From: Bacteroidales bacterium GP4
Lineage (GTDB): Bacteria; Bacteroidota; Bacteroidia; Bacteroidales; Muribaculaceae
Assembly: GCA_001701065.1 (NCBI GenBank)
Contig: DAAL01000233.1
Span: 552 to 11,271 of the forward strand
Reading direction: 5' to 3'
DNA length: 10,720 nt
Under the pieces are notes generated by a model that did no database searches, had not been told where the DNA came from, and worked only from the letters and a program-made list of their open reading frames with translations. Positions 1-6,549 of the stretch are shown here, piece by piece; position 1 is the first letter of the stretch, and each line of letters begins with the position of its first letter. Both the position numbers and the translations under genes were made by a program.

Positions 1-315
1 AACTTGAAAAAAGAAATCACTAAGATTCTTTTTGAACAAGGCTACATTCTTAACTATAAGTTTGTAGAGGGTGAAAATCCCGCAGGCGTTATCAAAATCG
101 CCTTGAAATATGATCCGGTTGACAAAGTCAGCGCTATCAAGAACTTGAAGCGTGTGTCTCGTCCCGGTCTTCGCCAGTACACTGGCTATAAGGACATGCC
201 GAGAGTGTTAAATGGTTTAGGTATAGCTATACTGTCCACATCTAAGGGAGTGATGACCAATAAGAAGGCTCGTGAACTTAAAGTGGGTGGTGAAGTGCTT
301 TGCTATGTTTACTAA
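1..315 (+). CDS. rpsH: 30S ribosomal protein S8 (uS8), 5' end missing
   Basis: This is the C-terminal part of uS8, a primary 16S rRNA-binding protein of the small-subunit platform. The reading frame is open from base 1 (AAC TTG AAA AAA reads N-L-K-K) and ends at a TAA at 313-315. The apparent TTG start at base 4 is not a real start: bacterial uS8 is about 130 residues and this fragment has about 104, so roughly 25-30 N-terminal residues lie upstream. The RNA-binding C-terminal half is visible, with YTGYKDMPRVLNGLGIAILS, STSKGVMT and the terminal GGEVLCYVY. In E. coli S8 represses the spc operon by binding in the rplE region; that site would lie outside this window. rplF follows after 23 nt. 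The identification is very secure. Confidence 0.97.
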   Translation, partial: NLKKEITKILFEQGYILNYKFVEGENPAGVIKIALKYDPVDKVSAIKNLKRVSRPGLRQYTGYKDMPRVLNGLGIAILSTSKGVMTNKKARELKVGGEVLCYVY

Positions 316-323
316 AATTTAAT

Positions 324-329
324 AGGAGG
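324..329 (+). promoter_or_regulatory. Strong Shine-Dalgarno AGGAGG before rplF
   Basis: AGGAGG lies 9 nt upstream of the ATG at 339 and decides the start of rplF over any in-frame codon further upstream. It is the only strong Shine-Dalgarno match I see before a gene in this window; the other starts have A/T-rich upstream sequence, as is usual in Bacteroidota. Confidence 0.75.
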
Positions 330-338
330 AAATACAAT

Positions 339-893
339 ATGTCAAGAATAGGTAAAGCTCCCATTGAAATTCCCGCTGGCGTGACTGTCACCGTCAAGGA
401 CGATGTGGTTACTGTCAAAGGACCCAAAGGTGAACTCTCGCAGAAATTCAACCCTGAAATCAATGTTAAAGTAGAAAACGGAGAAGTGATCGTAACCCGT
501 CCTACCGACGACCGCGAACATCGCTCACAACACGGTCTATACCGCGCTTTAATCCACAATATGGTTGTGGGTGTGTCACAGGGTTATCGTAAAGAACTTG
601 AATTGGTGGGTGTGGGCTACCGCGCCACTTCCGAAGGTCAAGTGCTTGAACTTTCTCTCGGATTCTCTCACGCTATATTCATTAAGCTTCCCAAGGAAAT
701 CAAAGTTGAAGCTAAGACTGAACGTAATAAAAATCCGCTCATCATCCTTGAAAGCGACGACAAGCAGCTCCTCGGTCAGGTGTGCGCTAAAATCCGTTCG
801 CTCCGTAAGCCGGAACCTTACAAGGGCAAAGGTATCAAATTTGTGGGCGAAGTTATTCGTCGTAAGTCAGGTAAATCAGCCGGTGCTAAATAA
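339..893 (+). CDS. rplF: 50S ribosomal protein L6 (uL6)
   Basis: uL6 binds 23S rRNA near the sarcin-ricin loop and the factor-binding site of the large subunit. The start at 339 gives [14 protein letters not shown], the standard N-terminus, and a 184-residue protein of normal length (E. coli has 177). The frame is open further upstream, into the end of rpsH, but that extension lacks homology, and the AGGAGG at 324-329 fixes the start. The two alpha/beta repeats of the family span roughly residues 1-82 and 83-184. The C-terminal signature is complete, with [19 protein letters not shown] at about 158-176. It lies between rpsH and rplR in the conserved spc order. No defects are visible. Confidence 0.98.
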   Translation: MSRIGKAPIEIPAGVTVTVKDDVVTVKGPKGELSQKFNPEINVKVENGEVIVTRPTDDREHRSQHGLYRALIHNMVVGVSQGYRKELELVGVGYRATSEGQVLELSLGFSHAIFIKLPKEIKVEAKTERNKNPLIILESDDKQLLGQVCAKIRSLRKPEPYKGKGIKFVGEVIRRKSGKSAGAK

Positions 894-910
894 TTAAATT
901 AGATTTGACT

Positions 911-1252
911 ATGATATCCAAGATAGAAAGAAGAAATAAAATCAAAACACGCATCCGTGGTAAAATTTCCGGGACTCCCGAACGTCCGCGTATGACAGTG
1001 TTCCGCAGCAACAAGCAGATCTATGTTCAACTTGTTGACGATATGGCTGGCAAAACACTCGCCGCTGCTTCCTCTAAGGGAATCGAAGAAGGCACTAAGA
1101 GCGAAATCGCGGCTAAAGTAGGCAAAGCAATTGCTGAAAAGGCTCTCGCTCTGGGTGTTACCGAGATAGTTTTCGACCGTAATGGTTATTTGTTCCATGG
1201 TCGTGTTAAATCATTAGCTGACGCTGCTCGCGAAGGCGGTCTTAAATTCTAA
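911..1252 (+). CDS. rplR: 50S ribosomal protein L18 (uL18)
   Basis: uL18 binds 5S rRNA and helps anchor it to the central protuberance of the large subunit. The ATG at 911 gives a 113-residue protein beginning [20 protein letters not shown], the usual length and N-terminus. A TTG two codons upstream (905) is a possible but less likely start. The basic N-terminus, the [20 protein letters not shown] segment at about 21-40 and the C-terminal [20 protein letters not shown] (89-108) ending in GGLKF are typical of the family. It sits 17 nt after rplF and 5 nt before rpsE, consistent with one transcript. Confidence 0.97.
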   Translation: MISKIERRNKIKTRIRGKISGTPERPRMTVFRSNKQIYVQLVDDMAGKTLAAASSKGIEEGTKSEIAAKVGKAIAEKALALGVTEIVFDRNGYLFHGRVKSLADAAREGGLKF

Positions 1253-1257
1253 GCAAC

Positions 1258-1776
1258 ATGGCAATTAATAACAGTAGAGTAAAATCAACCAACGATCTCG
1301 AACTTAAAGATCGTCTTGTAGCCATCAACCGTGTTACTAAAGTGACCAAGGGTGGTCGTACATTCACCTTTGCAGCTATTGTGGTTGTGGGTAATGAAGA
1401 TGGCATTGTCGGTTGGGGCTTAGGTAAAGCTAATGAAGTCACCGCTGCTATCGCCAAGGGTGTGGAAGCAGCCAAGAAGAACTTGATCCGCGTGCCCATC
1501 CACAAAGGTACTATACCTCATGAACAAATCGCCAAGTTCGGCGGTTCACGCGTGATTCTTAAGCCCGCATCTCACGGTACCGGAGTAAAAGCCGGTGGTG
1601 CTATGCGTGCCGTCCTTGAAAGCGTGGGCGTGACTGACGTCCTTGCTAAGTCAAAAGGTTCTTCTAACCCCCATAACCTTGTGAAAGCTACTATCGAAGC
1701 TTTGTCTCAGATGAGAAGCCCGCAACAGGTAGCCCAGAATCGTGGTATTTCACTTGAAAAAGTATTTAACGGTTAA
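1258..1776 (+). CDS. rpsE: 30S ribosomal protein S5 (uS5)
   Basis: uS5 is a small-subunit protein near the mRNA entry channel that affects decoding accuracy and helicase activity of the ribosome. The 172-residue product has the N-terminal double-stranded-RNA-binding-like domain (about 18-82) with the family signature [20 protein letters not shown] at 25-44, and the C-terminal domain (about 90-165) with [20 protein letters not shown]. The ATG at 1258 lies 5 nt after the rplR stop, with no Shine-Dalgarno. Length matches the family (E. coli has 167). rpmD starts 14 nt after the stop. Confidence 0.98.
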   Translation: MAINNSRVKSTNDLELKDRLVAINRVTKVTKGGRTFTFAAIVVVGNEDGIVGWGLGKANEVTAAIAKGVEAAKKNLIRVPIHKGTIPHEQIAKFGGSRVILKPASHGTGVKAGGAMRAVLESVGVTDVLAKSKGSSNPHNLVKATIEALSQMRSPQQVAQNRGISLEKVFNG

Positions 1777-1790
1777 TAAAGCTCCTTTAT

Positions 1791-1970
1791 ATGGCAAAAA
1801 TTAAAATCACTCAGATAAAGAGCCGCATCAACGCGCCCAAGGTGCAGAAGCTTACTCTCGATGCGCTCGGATTGAAGAAAATGCATCACACTGTCATCAA
1901 AGAAGACACTCCAAGTGTGATGGGTATGGTTGAACGCGTGCATCACCTTGTTAAAGTGACTAACGCATAA
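1791..1970 (+). CDS. rpmD: 50S ribosomal protein L30 (uL30)
   Basis: This is a short 59-residue gene that length cut-offs can miss. It begins MAKIKITQIKSRINAPKVQK and ends VHHLVKVTNA before TAA. The KITQIKSRI strand, the LTLDALGLKKMHH helix and the TPSVMGMVERVHHLVKV terminus are the conserved parts of bacterial uL30, a small single-domain 23S rRNA-binding protein of the large subunit. It lies between rpsE (14 nt) and rplO (16 nt), its usual place in the spc operon. The start follows an A/T-rich stretch with no Shine-Dalgarno. Confidence 0.97.
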   Translation: MAKIKITQIKSRINAPKVQKLTLDALGLKKMHHTVIKEDTPSVMGMVERVHHLVKVTNA

Positions 1971-1986
1971 AAAGTATTTCTCAATT

Positions 1987-2433
1987 ATGGAATTAAACAA
2001 TCTTAAACCTGCTGTTGGTTCTACTCATTCAAGGAAGAGAGTAGGACGTGGTGCCGGATCCGGATTGGGTGGTACTTCTACCCGCGGTCACAAAGGTGCT
2101 AAATCTCGTTCTGGTTATAAAAGAAAGATTGGCTTCGAAGGTGGTCAGATGCCTCTTCAGCGCCGTCTTCCTAAGTTCGGGTTCAAAAATATTAACCGCA
2201 TTGAATATAAACCCATCAATCTCGACACTATCGAAGCTTTAGCCACTGCTAAAAACTTGGATAAAATCGGTCTCGAAGAATTGCGTGAAGCTGGGTTCAT
2301 CAACAAGAAGCAATTGGTTAAGGTACTTGCTAAGGGTGCTGTGACCAAAGCTATCACTGTTGAAGCCAATGCATTCTCCGAAGCTGCCCAAAAAGCTATT
2401 GAGGCTGCCGGTGGTTCAATCGCTAAAGTGTAA
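1987..2433 (+). CDS. rplO: 50S ribosomal protein L15 (uL15)
   Basis: uL15 is a late-assembly large-subunit protein whose extended basic N-terminus threads through 23S rRNA. The product is 148 residues (E. coli has 144). The Gly/Arg/Lys-rich arm is visible at 18-43 (RVGRGAGSGLGGTSTRGHKG and following), then the signature GFEGGQMPLQRRLPKFGFKN at 49-68, and a globular C-terminal domain ending GGSIAKV. The ATG at 1987 follows an A/T-rich stretch. secY begins 5 nt after the stop, so the two are probably translated from one message, as in the spc operon of most bacteria. Confidence 0.98.
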   Translation: MELNNLKPAVGSTHSRKRVGRGAGSGLGGTSTRGHKGAKSRSGYKRKIGFEGGQMPLQRRLPKFGFKNINRIEYKPINLDTIEALATAKNLDKIGLEELREAGFINKKQLVKVLAKGAVTKAITVEANAFSEAAQKAIEAAGGSIAKV

Positions 2434-2438
2434 TTATA

Positions 2439-3782
2439 ATGAGATTTATCCAAACACTTAAAAATATCTGGACTATCGAAGAGCTGCGTAAGCGTCTCCT
2501 CATAACATTCTTCTTGGTATTCATTTACCGAGTAGGATGTTATGTGGTGCTCCCGGGTATCCATCCCGATGACCTCGATGCCTTGGCTAACTTCACAGCC
2601 GGCAGCGGTCTTATGCAGCTTCTTGATATGTTCTCCGGTGGTGCCTTCTCGCAAGCGTCTATTTTTGCGTTGGGTATCATGCCTTACATCACTGCATCCA
2701 TTGTGATTCAGCTGTTGGGTATGGTGCTTCCTTCGTTCCAGAAGATGCAGCGTGAGGGTGAAAGCGGTCGCCAGAAACTCAATCAGTACACTCGTTACTT
2801 GACTGTCCTGATTCTTATCCTTCAAGGTTTCGGCTACCTCATGAACCTCCAGTTGCAGGTGAACAGTGCCGGCGGGCATGCTTCATTTGGATTCTGGACT
2901 ATTGTTTACCTCGTCATCATTCTTGCTGCCGGCTCTATGTTCATCATGTGGCTCGGTGAAAGAATCACTGACCGCGGTATCGGCAATGGTATCTCATTCA
3001 TCATCTTGGTGGGTATTATTGCTCGACTTCCCCAAGCTCTCTACTACGAGTTTGTTAGCCGCTTGCCCGGTTCTACTGGCTCTGAAGGTGGTTTGGTGAT
3101 GTTCATCGTGGAGTTAGTACTTTTGTTTGCCGTTACTGTCGGAGCTGTTCTCTTGGTTCAGGGTACTCGCAAGGTGCCCGTGCAGTATGCCAAGAGAGTT
3201 GTTGGCAACCGTCAGTACGGAGGTGCTCGCCAGTACATTCCTTTGAAAGTGAATGCTGCCGGTGTGATGCCCATCATCTTCGCCCAGGCGCTTATGTTCG
3301 TCCCCATCACTTTGGCTGGATTCGGCGCTCAGGAGGATAGCATCTTCGTTAAGTTCTCCAACATAAACGGACTCGCTTATAACATTACTTATTTTATCTT
3401 GATTGTAGCGTTTACCTACTTCTACACCGCTGTGACTGTACGTCCCAGCGAGATGGCTGAACAGCTTAAACGCAACAATGGATTTATTCCGGGCGTGAAG
3501 CCGGGTAAAAAGACTGTAGAATATCTTGACTCCATCATGTCAAGAATCACTCTTCCCGGTTCTCTGTTCTTGGGCATCGTGGCTGTTATGCCTGCTTTCG
3601 CCCGTCTGTTCGGAGTAAGTCAGAACTTTGCACAATTCTTCGGAGGAACATCATTGTTGATTCTCGTGGGTGTAGTGTTGGATACCCTCCAGCAGGTTGA
3701 ATCCCACCTGATGATGCACCACTATGATGGTCTTATGAAAGATGGTAAGATTAAAGGACGCACAACTGGTAGTGCTTATTAA
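2439..3782 (+). CDS. secY: Preprotein translocase channel subunit SecY
   Basis: SecY forms the protein-conducting channel of the inner membrane and works with SecE, SecG and SecA or the ribosome. The 447-residue product has ten predicted membrane segments at roughly 19-39, 74-97, 119-137, 152-172, 183-202, 218-241, 272-295, 312-332, 370-392 and 402-420. Family signatures are present: GGAFSQASIFALGIMPYITA starting at 67, and WLGERITDRGIGNGISFII from 171. The cytosolic loop with KVPVQYAKRVVG (245-256) and the loop NNGFIPGVKPGK (346-357) contact SecA and the ribosome in known structures. It lies directly after rplO. adk, which follows secY in many other bacteria, is absent here and map comes next, as usual for Bacteroidota. 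Confidence 0.98.
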   Translation: MRFIQTLKNIWTIEELRKRLLITFFLVFIYRVGCYVVLPGIHPDDLDALANFTAGSGLMQLLDMFSGGAFSQASIFALGIMPYITASIVIQLLGMVLPSFQKMQREGESGRQKLNQYTRYLTVLILILQGFGYLMNLQLQVNSAGGHASFGFWTIVYLVIILAAGSMFIMWLGERITDRGIGNGISFIILVGIIARLPQALYYEFVSRLPGSTGSEGGLVMFIVELVLLFAVTVGAVLLVQGTRKVPVQYAKRVVGNRQYGGARQYIPLKVNAAGVMPIIFAQALMFVPITLAGFGAQEDSIFVKFSNINGLAYNITYFILIVAFTYFYTAVTVRPSEMAEQLKRNNGFIPGVKPGKKTVEYLDSIMSRITLPGSLFLGIVAVMPAFARLFGVSQNFAQFFGGTSLLILVGVVLDTLQQVESHLMMHHYDGLMKDGKIKGRTTGSAY

Positions 3783-3806
3783 TAAATCAAGGTCATAAAA
3801 GGAACG

Positions 3807-4589
3807 ATGATTTATCTAAAGACAACAGAAGAAATAGAATTAGTGCGTAAAGCATCCGACCTCGTGAGCCGCACCCTTGGCGAAGTTGCCAAGTGGGTGG
3901 CTCCCGGAGTTACTACCTTAAAGCTCGACACTGTAGCCCGTGAGTTCATCCAGGACAACGGGGGCCGTCCGGCTTGTTTAGGTTACGGAGGCTTTCCCGG
4001 CACTCTATGTGTTGAAGTAAATGAAATCGTTGTTCACGGCTTCCCCTCCAATTACACTCTGCGCGAAGGTGACATTGTAGGGCTTGACTGCGTGGTGGAT
4101 CTCAACGGCTATAACGGCGATCAGTGCTACACATTCCCAGTAGGGGAGGTGGCACCCGAGGTGATGCAGCTTCTGAAAGTGACGAAAGAGTCATTATATA
4201 AAGGTATAGAAGTGTGCAAAGCCGGTAACCGCATTGGCGACATAGCCAACACCATCCAGACATTCTGCGAACGACACGGCTATTCCATCGTACGGGAAAT
4301 GTGTGGACATGGTATTGGAAAATCCATGCATGAGGACCCTGAAGTGCCTAACTTCGGAAGAAAAGGCACCGGAGCACTTATCAAAAACGGTATGTGCATT
4401 GCCATCGAGCCGATGGTGAACCTCGGTAAGCGCAACATCGTGATTGAAAAGGACGGCTGGACTTGCCGCACCCGTGACCGCCAGCCATCCGCTCACTACG
4501 AGCACACTGTGGCGGTTGTCGACGGAAAAGCCGAGATTTTGACCACATTTGATTATATTAACCAAGTATTACAAGATAGAGCAATTTAA
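3807..4589 (+). CDS. map: Type I methionine aminopeptidase
   Basis: This enzyme removes the initiator methionine from new proteins at the ribosome exit when the second residue is small. The 260-residue product has the pita-bread fold of the family without an N-terminal zinc-finger extension. By alignment to E. coli MetAP, all five metal ligands are present: D94 (GLDCVVD), D105 (NGDQCYTF), H168 (CGHGIG), E201 (AIEPM) and E232 (HYEHT). The substrate-pocket histidines also appear, H77 (VVHGFP) and H175 (MHEDP). The start at 3807 gives MIYLKTTEEIELVRKA, the usual N-terminus. It lies 24 nt after secY and 9 nt before infA, which suggests co-expression with the translation apparatus. Confidence 0.97.
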   Translation: MIYLKTTEEIELVRKASDLVSRTLGEVAKWVAPGVTTLKLDTVAREFIQDNGGRPACLGYGGFPGTLCVEVNEIVVHGFPSNYTLREGDIVGLDCVVDLNGYNGDQCYTFPVGEVAPEVMQLLKVTKESLYKGIEVCKAGNRIGDIANTIQTFCERHGYSIVREMCGHGIGKSMHEDPEVPNFGRKGTGALIKNGMCIAIEPMVNLGKRNIVIEKDGWTCRTRDRQPSAHYEHTVAVVDGKAEILTTFDYINQVLQDRAI

Positions 4590-4598
4590 ACTTACAAT

Positions 4599-4817
4599 AT
4601 GGCAAAACAAGCTGCAATAGAACAAGATGGAACTATCGTTGAAGCTTTAAGCAACGCTATGTTCCGCGTAGAACTCGAAAACGGACATGAAATCACTGCC
4701 CACATTTCCGGCAAAATGCGCATGCACTACATCCGCATCCTCCCCGGCGACAAAGTGAGAGTGGAGATGTCCCCCTATGACTTGTCCAAAGGCAGAATAG
4801 CATTTAGATACAAATAA
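4599..4817 (+). CDS. infA: Translation initiation factor IF-1
   Basis: IF-1 binds the A site of the 30S subunit during initiation and assists IF-2 and IF-3. The 72-residue product has the standard length and is essentially a single S1-type OB-fold. Conserved features are the [20 protein letters not shown] segment (11-30), [19 protein letters not shown] with the family's rRNA-contacting basic residues, and the end [15 protein letters not shown]. It lies 9 nt downstream of map and 15 nt before rpmJ. The map-infA-rpmJ order is typical of Bacteroidota and also seen in Firmicutes. Confidence 0.98.
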   Translation: MAKQAAIEQDGTIVEALSNAMFRVELENGHEITAHISGKMRMHYIRILPGDKVRVEMSPYDLSKGRIAFRYK

Positions 4818-4832
4818 AAAATTATATAAGAT

Positions 4833-4949
4833 ATGAAAGTAAGAGCTTCAATTAAAAAGCGCACCCCCGACAGTAAAATCGTGCGTCGTAAAGGTCGCCT
4901 GTACGTGATTAATAAGAAAAATCCAAAGTATAAACAACGTCAAGGATAA
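4833..4949 (+). CDS. rpmJ: 50S ribosomal protein L36 (bL36), zinc-free form
   Basis: This is a 38-residue gene, [20 protein letters not shown] and on to the end NPKYKQRQG, followed by TAA. bL36 is the smallest large-subunit protein and sits close to 23S rRNA helices near the GTPase region. Many bL36 proteins bind zinc through a CxxC...C...H ribbon. This copy contains no cysteine at all (serine occupies the first usual cysteine region, TPDSKIV), so it is the C-minus, zinc-independent type. It lies between infA and rpsM at its normal site. The length is normal and it is not a fragment. Confidence 0.96.
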   Translation: MKVRASIKKRTPDSKIVRRKGRLYVINKKNPKYKQRQG

Positions 4950-4956
4950 TTTTTGT

Positions 4957-4964
4957 TATTTTTG
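4957..4964 (+). promoter_or_regulatory. Candidate Bacteroidota -7 box before rpsM
   Basis: TATTTTTG matches the Bacteroidota housekeeping -7 consensus TAnnTTTG and lies in the 36-nt gap between rpmJ and rpsM, 21 nt before the rpsM ATG. No TTTG -33 element is visible at the expected distance. A transcript from here would have a leader of about 15 nt. The same 8-mer also occurs by chance inside secY (2660-2667), so the match alone is modest evidence for an internal promoter of the alpha-operon half. Confidence 0.4.
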
Positions 4965-4985
4965 CAGAAAAATTAGTCAAACATT

Positions 4986-5366
4986 ATGGCAGTAAGAATC
5001 GTGGGAGTGGACCTCCCCCAAAACAAAAGAGGTGAAATCGCCTTGACTTATATATTCGGCATCGGCCGTAGCGCCGCTAACTCTATCCTTGAGAAAGCCG
5101 GAGTTGACAAAAACATCAAAGTTAAAGACTGGACCGACAGCCAGGCAGCCGCTGTCCGCGAAGAAATCAGCGCAAACTATAAAGTGGAAGGTGATCTTCG
5201 CAGCGAAATCCAACTTAACATCAAGCGTCTGATGGATATCGGTTGCTACCGCGGTATTCGTCACCGTATCGGTTTGCCAGTACGTGGTCAGAGCACTAAA
5301 AACAATGCCCGCACACGTAAAGGTCGTAAGAAAACAGTTGCTAACAAGAAGAAAGCTACAAAATAA
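4986..5366 (+). CDS. rpsM: 30S ribosomal protein S13 (uS13)
   Basis: uS13 sits at the head of the small subunit, contacts the P-site tRNA through its C-terminal tail and forms bridges to the large subunit. The 126-residue product starts [20 protein letters not shown]. It shows the helix-two-turn-helix signature [14 protein letters not shown] (22-35), GDLRSE (69-74), [14 protein letters not shown] (89-102) and the lysine/arginine-rich tail [11 protein letters not shown] onward. In E. coli the S4 repressor binds the rpsM leader, but here only 36 nt separate rpmJ and rpsM, too little for that pseudoknot. rpsK starts 9 nt after the stop. Confidence 0.98.
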   Translation: MAVRIVGVDLPQNKRGEIALTYIFGIGRSAANSILEKAGVDKNIKVKDWTDSQAAAVREEISANYKVEGDLRSEIQLNIKRLMDIGCYRGIRHRIGLPVRGQSTKNNARTRKGRKKTVANKKKATK

Positions 5367-5375
5367 TAAATTAAT

Positions 5376-5765
5376 ATGGCAAAAAAGACAGTCGCAGCAA
5401 AGAAGAGAAATGTCAAAGTTGACGCTAACGGTCAACTTCATGTTCACTCATCTTTCAACAACATTATCGTGTGCTTAGCCAACTCTGAAGGTCAAGTGAT
5501 CTCTTGGTCAAGCGCTGGTAAAATGGGCTTCCGTGGCTCAAAAAAGAACACTCCTTACGCAGCTCAGATGGCTGCCCAGGATTGCGCCAAAGTGGCATAC
5601 GATCTTGGACTCCGTAAGGTTAAAGCCTATGTGAAAGGTCCCGGTAACGGTCGTGAATCTGCTATCCGTACCATCCATGGTGCCGGAATAGAGGTTACCG
5701 AAATCATCGACGTTACTCCGCTTCCCCACAATGGTTGTCGTCCTCCTAAACGTCGTCGCGTTTAA
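5376..5765 (+). CDS. rpsK: 30S ribosomal protein S11 (uS11)
   Basis: uS11 is a platform protein of the small subunit close to the E-site mRNA. The 129-residue product matches family length. After a lysine-rich start ([16 protein letters not shown]) come [11 protein letters not shown] (22-32), [20 protein letters not shown] (45-64), [15 protein letters not shown] (86-100) and the terminal [18 protein letters not shown]. All family motifs are intact. It follows rpsM by 9 nt. Unlike every other junction in the cluster, the next gene (rpsD) starts only after 158 nt, which hold the leader element described separately. Confidence 0.98.
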   Translation: MAKKTVAAKKRNVKVDANGQLHVHSSFNNIIVCLANSEGQVISWSSAGKMGFRGSKKNTPYAAQMAAQDCAKVAYDLGLRKVKAYVKGPGNGRESAIRTIHGAGIEVTEIIDVTPLPHNGCRPPKRRRV

Positions 5766-5773
5766 TATCACTA

Positions 5774-5809
5774 TTTGGATTTAATTCATTTTTTAAGAAA
5801 GTAACATTG
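5774..5809 (+). promoter_or_regulatory. Weak candidate promoter in the rpsK-rpsD gap
   Basis: TTTG at 5774-5777 and TAACATTG at 5802-5809 resemble the Bacteroidota -33 (TTTG) and -7 (TAnnTTTG) elements. The -7 box has one mismatch and the 24-nt spacer is slightly long. If real, transcription would begin around 5815, just upstream of the foldable leader at 5824-5912, and would give rpsD-rpoA-rplQ their own entry point. This is inference from position and a loose match. Confidence 0.25.
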
Positions 5810-5823
5810 TTCAATAACGCATT

Positions 5824-5912
5824 GAATGTGAATAGACCACAATTTTATCACCTCTCTGTGGTCGCGGCTGCACTAAAATGAGGGTTTGAACATGAAGCCT
5901 TTCACTAAATTC
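5824..5912 (+). promoter_or_regulatory. Structured RNA leader before rpsD (candidate S4 autoregulatory site)
   Basis: The gap can fold into a closed multi-branch structure. Helix P1 pairs 5824-5832 (GAATGTGAA) with 5901-5905 and 5909-5912 (TTCAC...ATTC): nine pairs with a 3-nt bulge at 5906-5908. Inside it, P2 pairs GACCACA (5835-5841) perfectly with TGTGGTC (5857-5863) around a 15-nt loop. P3 pairs 5881-5887 with 5894-5900 with one G-G mismatch and abuts P1. As an alternative to P3, GAGG (5880-5883) can pair with CCTC (5851-5854) in the P2 loop, making a pseudoknot. P1 ends 11 nt before the rpsD ATG, where folding could block ribosome access. S4 represses its own operon through leader RNA in E. 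coli and Bacillus, so an S4-binding role is a reasonable inference. It was folded by eye only. Confidence 0.5.
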
Positions 5913-5923
5913 TGAAACTTATT

Positions 5924-6529
5924 ATGGCAAGATATACTGGACCAAAAACAAGGATAGCTCGCAAATTCGGCGAACCTATCTTCGGTGCTGACAAAGTTCT
6001 CGCTCACAAAAATTATCCTCCGGGACAACATGGCGTAAACAAGCGTCGTAAAACTTCTGAGTACGGCGTTCAGCTCCGCGAAAAACAAAAAGCTAAATAC
6101 ACTTACGGAGTGCTCGAAAAACAATTCCGTAACTTGTTTGAAAAAGCTTCCCGCACCAAGGGTATCAAGGGTGAAGTGCTCCTTCAGCTCCTTGAGTCTC
6201 GTCTTGACAATGTCGTTTACCGTCTCGGTATCGCACCCACTCGTGCTGCTGCACGTCAGCTCGTGCTTCACCGTCACATCACTGTCAACGGCGGCGTTGT
6301 AAACATCCCTTCCTACCACGTAGAACCCGGCGACATCGTTGGTGTGCGTGAACGTTCTAAGTCTCTTGAAGTGATTGCCGATGCTCTCGCTGGCTTCAAC
6401 CACAGCAAATATCCATGGATAGAATGGGATGAAGCTGCTAAGGCAGGTAAATTCCTTCATGTTCCCGCTCGCGAAGACATCCCTGAAAACATTAAGGAAC
6501 AGTTAATCGTCGAGTTGTATTCTAAATAA
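5924..6529 (+). CDS. rpsD: 30S ribosomal protein S4 (uS4), zinc-free form
   Basis: uS4 nucleates assembly of the 30S body by binding 16S rRNA at the five-way junction, and in several bacteria it represses its own synthesis. The 201-residue product starts [20 protein letters not shown]. The N-terminal region lacks the cysteine knuckle found in zinc-binding S4 proteins; there is no cysteine in the protein. The S4 RNA-binding domain covers about 91-152, with [33 protein letters not shown] and [11 protein letters not shown]. The C-terminus, [16 protein letters not shown], is typical. It follows a 158-nt gap after rpsK that holds a foldable leader, and rpoA begins 20 nt after the stop. Confidence 0.98.
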   Translation: MARYTGPKTRIARKFGEPIFGADKVLAHKNYPPGQHGVNKRRKTSEYGVQLREKQKAKYTYGVLEKQFRNLFEKASRTKGIKGEVLLQLLESRLDNVVYRLGIAPTRAAARQLVLHRHITVNGGVVNIPSYHVEPGDIVGVRERSKSLEVIADALAGFNHSKYPWIEWDEAAKAGKFLHVPAREDIPENIKEQLIVELYSK

Positions 6530-6549
6530 TCTTTTTAAAACGTAGATCC

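Noticed and set aside
905..910. Upstream TTG start for rplR
   Set aside because: The ATG at 911 gives the conserved family N-terminus; the two extra residues have no support.
2660..2667. TATTTTTG promoter-like box inside secY
   Set aside because: It encodes part of the conserved SecY signature (S-I-F-A), has no -33 partner, and no gene start follows it; it shows how readily the 8-mer arises by chance.
2157..2879. 240-residue open frame on the - strand across rplO and secY
   Set aside because: It lies entirely opposite two certain genes, has no recognisable domain, and its length is explained by codon bias on the coding strand.
3799..3803. AAGGA as a Shine-Dalgarno for map
   Set aside because: It ends only 3 nt before the ATG, too close for normal ribosome placement.
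5873..6460. 195-residue open frame on the - strand opposite rpsD
   Set aside because: Shadow of a highly conserved gene; its composition resembles a reverse-complemented ribosomal gene and no family is recognisable.
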